A stretch of DNA of 16,192 nt. Origin: FEN-727 sp036508635. Its GTDB lineage: Bacteria > Actinomycetota > Geothermincolia > Fen-727 > Anoxymicrobiaceae. The stretch lies in NCBI GenBank assembly GCA_036508635.1, contig DATCGY010000217.1, positions 1 through 16,192 on the forward strand. Reading direction: 5' to 3'. The notes beneath the pieces were generated by a model. It saw only the letters and a program-made list of their open reading frames with translations, was not told where the DNA came from and searched no databases. Within the stretch, counting starts at the first letter, position 1. Each line of letters begins with the position of its first letter. Made by a program: the position numbers and the translations under genes. This document shows positions 14,037 through 16,192 of the stretch, one piece after another.

Positions 14037-14071
14037 CGAGATAACGGCGCCCCGCCTTGTCATAGAACGTT

Positions 14072-14102
14072 CAAATCCACCTCACACCCCGAGGTGGATT
14101 TG
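14072..14102 (+). terminator. Strong hairpin downstream of the DUF948 gene, probable terminator
   Basis: CAAATCCACCTC (14072–14083) and GAGGTGGATTTG (14091–14102) form a perfect 12-bp stem with a 7-nt loop, 36 nt after the stop codon. It is followed by CTTTCCCCCC rather than a run of Ts, so it is an imperfect intrinsic terminator. It may instead stabilise the 3' end or act with another factor. Confidence 0.55.
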
Positions 14103-14107
14103 CTTTC

Positions 14108-14155
14108 CCCCCTGTAGATCCCTCATGCCGGAGTGGGGCAAGGGAAATCAGGGGG
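14108..14155 (+). other. Second, compound inverted repeat between DUF948 and alaS
   Basis: CCCCCTG (14108–14114) pairs perfectly with CAGGGGG (14149–14155). Nested inside are CCCT (14120–14123) with AGGG (14141–14144) and TGCC (14126–14129) with GGCA (14137–14140), giving a 48-nt bulged hairpin. It starts 5 nt after the preceding terminator-like hairpin and has no T run. It could be part of a small structured RNA or a second element of a tandem termination region. Confidence 0.4.
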
Positions 14156-14183
14156 AGGAGAGGAGGTCATTGATGGGTGTCGT

Positions 14184-14211
14184 TTGATACGGTGGCGAGT
14201 TGGGTTACAAT
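14184..14211 (+). promoter_or_regulatory. Candidate strong promoter for alaS
   Basis: TTGATA (14184–14189) and TACAAT (14206–14211) each match consensus at five of six positions, separated by 16 nt. A T7 run follows. Transcription would start near 14218, leaving a leader of about 70 nt before the alaS TTG. This is the best promoter match in the window. Confidence 0.55.
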
Positions 14212-14235
14212 GTTTTTTTGTGTAAACGGCCCGTT

Positions 14236-14262
14236 GCAGGGGTCATGCCCCTGCTATTTTTA
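14236..14262 (+). terminator. Terminator-like hairpin inside the alaS leader (possible attenuator)
   Basis: GCAGGGG (14236–14242) and CCCCTGC (14248–14254) form a perfect 7-bp GC-rich stem with a 5-nt loop. It is followed at once by TATTTTTAC, the layout of an intrinsic terminator. It lies downstream of the alaS promoter and upstream of its ribosome-binding site. The CCCCTG arm could instead pair with CAGG (14263–14266) or with the GGGGG of the ribosome-binding site (14276–14280). No T-box signature was seen. Confidence 0.45.
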
Positions 14263-14288
14263 CAGGACTCAGTTCGGGGGTAAAGACC

Positions 14289-16192
14289 TTGAAGAGTGCG
14301 GAGATTCGCGAGGTTTTCATACGGTTTTTCGAGGACAGGGGGCACAGGGTGGTTCCAAGCTCTTCCCTCGTGCCGAACGACCCGACTCTTCTGCTCACGA
14401 ACGCGGGTATGGTCCAGTTCAAACCGTACTTCCTCGGCGAAGAAGTGCCACAGTTCACGCGAGCAACGTCCGTCCAGAAATGCCTGCGCACAACTGATAT
14501 AGATTCGGTTGGCATCACGGCCAGGCACTGCACTTTCTTCGAGATGTTGGGAAACTTCTCTTTCGGTGATTACTACAAGGAAGAAGTCATACCGTGGGCA
14601 TGGGAGCTTGTCACCAGAGTCTTCGACATCGACCCGGACTCGCTCTGGATGTCGGTCTACGAGGAAGACGATGAGGCCGAAGGCATATGGAAGGCAACTT
14701 CTGGCGTACGGCCCGAGCGTGTCATCAGGCTCGGAGCCGACGACAACTTCTGGGACATGGGTAGCACAGGTCCCTGCGGGCCATGCTCCGAGATACTTTA
14801 CGACAGGGGCGAGCAGTTCGCATGTGGCCCCGACTGTAAGGCAGGCTGTGACTGCGACCGCTTCCTCGAGCTGTGGAACCTCGTCTTCATGCAATACGAG
14901 CGCCAGCACGACCAGGCGCTCGTCCCATTGCCCAGGAAGAACATCGACACCGGCATGGGGCTCGAGCGAGTGGCCGCGCTCAAACAGGGCGTTCCGACTA
15001 TTTTCGAGACCGACGTCGTCAAGCCGATAGTTGAGGCAATCGGATCTCTCTCGGGGGTAAAGCTGGGCGAAGGCGCAGCCAGCGACGTCTCCATCAAGGT
15101 GGTAGCCGACCACTCGCGCGCCGCTACTTTCATGATATCCGATGGTGTCATACCGTCGAACGAAGGCAAAGGCTACATACTGCGCAGGCTCCTTCGCCGC
15201 GCTGTACGTCACGGCAGGCTTCTGGGCATCGAGGAGCACTTCATCAACGGCCTTGCCGACGTGGTGGTTGAGCTTCTCGGTGATGTCTACCCGGACCTCA
15301 AGGAACATCACAAGCTGGTCTCCGGTGTCATGAAGTCCGAGGAAGAGAGATTCGGCCAGACGCTCGAGCAGGGCATCGAGCTCCTTCGTGAGGTAATCGC
15401 GGATCACAAGTCCGACAGCAAAGAGACCATCGACGGCAGAACCGTCTTCTATCTGCATGACACTCTCGGTTTCCCGCTGGAGGTAACGGCCGAGATAGCC
15501 GCCGATAAAGGTATGGACATAGACAGGGAAGGATTCGAGCGGCTCATGGAGGAGCAGCGCGAGCGGGCGCGGGCATCGCGCGAGTACGAGACACAGACCG
15601 AGACCGATATTTTCGCGGATGCGTGCCGCGAGCTCGGCCCGTCGTGCTTCGAGGGTTACGAGAGCTCCAGCCTCGTCAGTCCGGTCGCGGCGCTCTTCGT
15701 CGGGGTTGAAGGCGTCACCGAGGTGTCGGACTCGAACGAGGTGGAGGTAGTCCTCGAGCGAACACCGTTCTACGCGGAGTCGGGCGGACAGGTCGGTGAC
15801 ACCGGCACGATAGAGACATCCGATGCGACCATCGAGGTCGAAGACGCGTATTACGGCGCGCCCGGTTTTATAGTGCACCGTGGTCGCCTCAAGGGCAGGG
15901 TCAAGGTCGGCGATGAAGCATTGGCCACAGTCGATACCGAGAGGCGTGCGGCCATCTCGAGAAACCACAGCGCGACGCACCTGTTGCACTGGGCGCTACG
16001 TACGGTGCTCGGCACTCACGCAAAGCAGTCCGGTTCGCTTGTCACACCCGAGCGGCTGAGGTTCGACTTTACCCATTTCCAGGCGGTGACCCCCGAGGAG
16101 CTCGAAGAGATAGAGGCTCTCGCCAACGCCCGGGTGCTCGAGGATGTACCCGTGAACACGCTCGTGACCTCCAAGGAAGAGGCTATGGCCGC
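14289..16192 (+). CDS. alaS: Alanyl-tRNA synthetase, N-terminal part (cut by window end)
   Basis: AlaRS charges tRNA-Ala and edits mischarged Ser and Gly. The frame is open from TTG 14289 to the window edge (634 codons; the usual total is about 870–880). The TTG is chosen because the product, (M)KSAEIREVFIRFFEDRGH, matches the family's N-terminus and GGGGGT lies 7 nt upstream; no ATG lies closer than codon 41. Visible parts are PSSSLVP, LLTNAGMVQFKPYFLG (35–50), motif 2 RHCTFFEMLGNFSFGDYYK (79–97), and FWDMGSTGPCGPCSEI (154–169). A Cys-rich CGPDCKAGCDCD loop spans 179–190, and motif 3 TGMGLERVAA spans 221–230. The editing-domain start has FYAESGGQVGDTG (494–506) and HSATHLLH (560–567), the first half of the editing zinc site. 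The second half and the C-terminal domain are outside the window. A promoter and a possible attenuator precede it. Confidence 0.96.
   Translation, partial: MKSAEIREVFIRFFEDRGHRVVPSSSLVPNDPTLLLTNAGMVQFKPYFLGEEVPQFTRATSVQKCLRTTDIDSVGITARHCTFFEMLGNFSFGDYYKEEVIPWAWELVTRVFDIDPDSLWMSVYEEDDEAEGIWKATSGVRPERVIRLGADDNFWDMGSTGPCGPCSEILYDRGEQFACGPDCKAGCDCDRFLELWNLVFMQYERQHDQALVPLPRKNIDTGMGLERVAALKQGVPTIFETDVVKPIVEAIGSLSGVKLGEGAASDVSIKVVADHSRAATFMISDGVIPSNEGKGYILRRLLRRAVRHGRLLGIEEHFINGLADVVVELLGDVYPDLKEHHKLVSGVMKSEEERFGQTLEQGIELLREVIADHKSDSKETIDGRTVFYLHDTLGFPLEVTAEIAADKGMDIDREGFERLMEEQRERARASREYETQTETDIFADACRELGPSCFEGYESSSLVSPVAALFVGVEGVTEVSDSNEVEVVLERTPFYAESGGQVGDTGTIETSDATIEVEDAYYGAPGFIVHRGRLKGRVKVGDEALATVDTERRAAISRNHSATHLLHWALRTVLGTHAKQSGSLVTPERLRFDFTHFQAVTPEELEEIEALANARVLEDVPVNTLVTSKEEAMA

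Noticed and set aside
14205..15989. 594-codon open frame on the minus strand opposite alaS
   Set aside because: It is exactly antisense to a clear AlaRS, has no recognisable domains and reflects GC-rich codon bias of the real gene.
1..16192. Search for CRISPR arrays, insertion sequences, tRNA or rRNA genes, and defence-system genes
   Set aside because: No spaced direct-repeat array, transposase, terminal inverted repeats, tRNA-like fold or defence-family motif was seen on either strand.

Overview
The window is a dense, almost entirely plus-strand housekeeping segment from a GC-rich bacterium. The gene order runs ruvB – queH – queA – tgt – yajC – secD – secF – rel – dtd – MBL-fold hydrolase – hisS – aspS – (response regulator, minus strand) – DUF948 – alaS. 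Three things point to a deep or thermophile-like branch of the Actinobacteriota: a DUF948 membrane protein directly before alaS, a SecD with an ADS-type rather than DAN-type TM4 motif, and the ruv–sec–rel–hisS–aspS–alaS backbone. The queA/tgt/dtd parts are also common in clostridial Firmicutes, so this placement is an inference. No mobile element, CRISPR array, tRNA or rRNA gene was seen.

Region 1 (1–2901) holds the C-terminus of RuvB, abutted by a three-gene queuosine module. Tgt inserts preQ1 into tRNA, QueA adds the epoxycyclopentanediol, and QueH reduces epoxyqueuosine to queuosine. Region 2 (2898–6340) is a Sec-accessory operon (yajC, secD, secF) with its own likely promoter overlapping the tgt stop codon. 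YajC carries a very acidic C-terminal tail and SecF a very basic one. Both tails should face the cytoplasm, which suggests an electrostatic contact inside the translocon. Region 3 (6337–9757) begins with a bifunctional-type (p)ppGpp synthetase/hydrolase whose start overlaps the secF stop. It is followed by D-aminoacyl-tRNA deacylase and a glyoxalase-II-like hydrolase with a probable TTG start.

Region 4 (9759–12840) is hisS–aspS, tightly packed. AspRS has the residues expected of a non-discriminating enzyme. Region 5 (12841–14288) is the least ordinary part. It holds an orphan single-domain response regulator on the opposite strand, a 300-bp gap, a DUF948 protein, then two strong hairpins, a very good promoter and a terminator-like hairpin in the alaS leader. 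Region 6 (14289–end) is alaS with a TTG start, cut by the window edge after 634 codons.

Most genes are spaced by a few bases or overlap by 4 nt, so translational coupling within three or four transcription units is likely. No new multi-gene defence or mobile system is evident. The items most worth a second look are the complementary YajC/SecF tails, the structured leaders of secD and alaS, the poly-lysine secF/rel junction and the orphan receiver protein.
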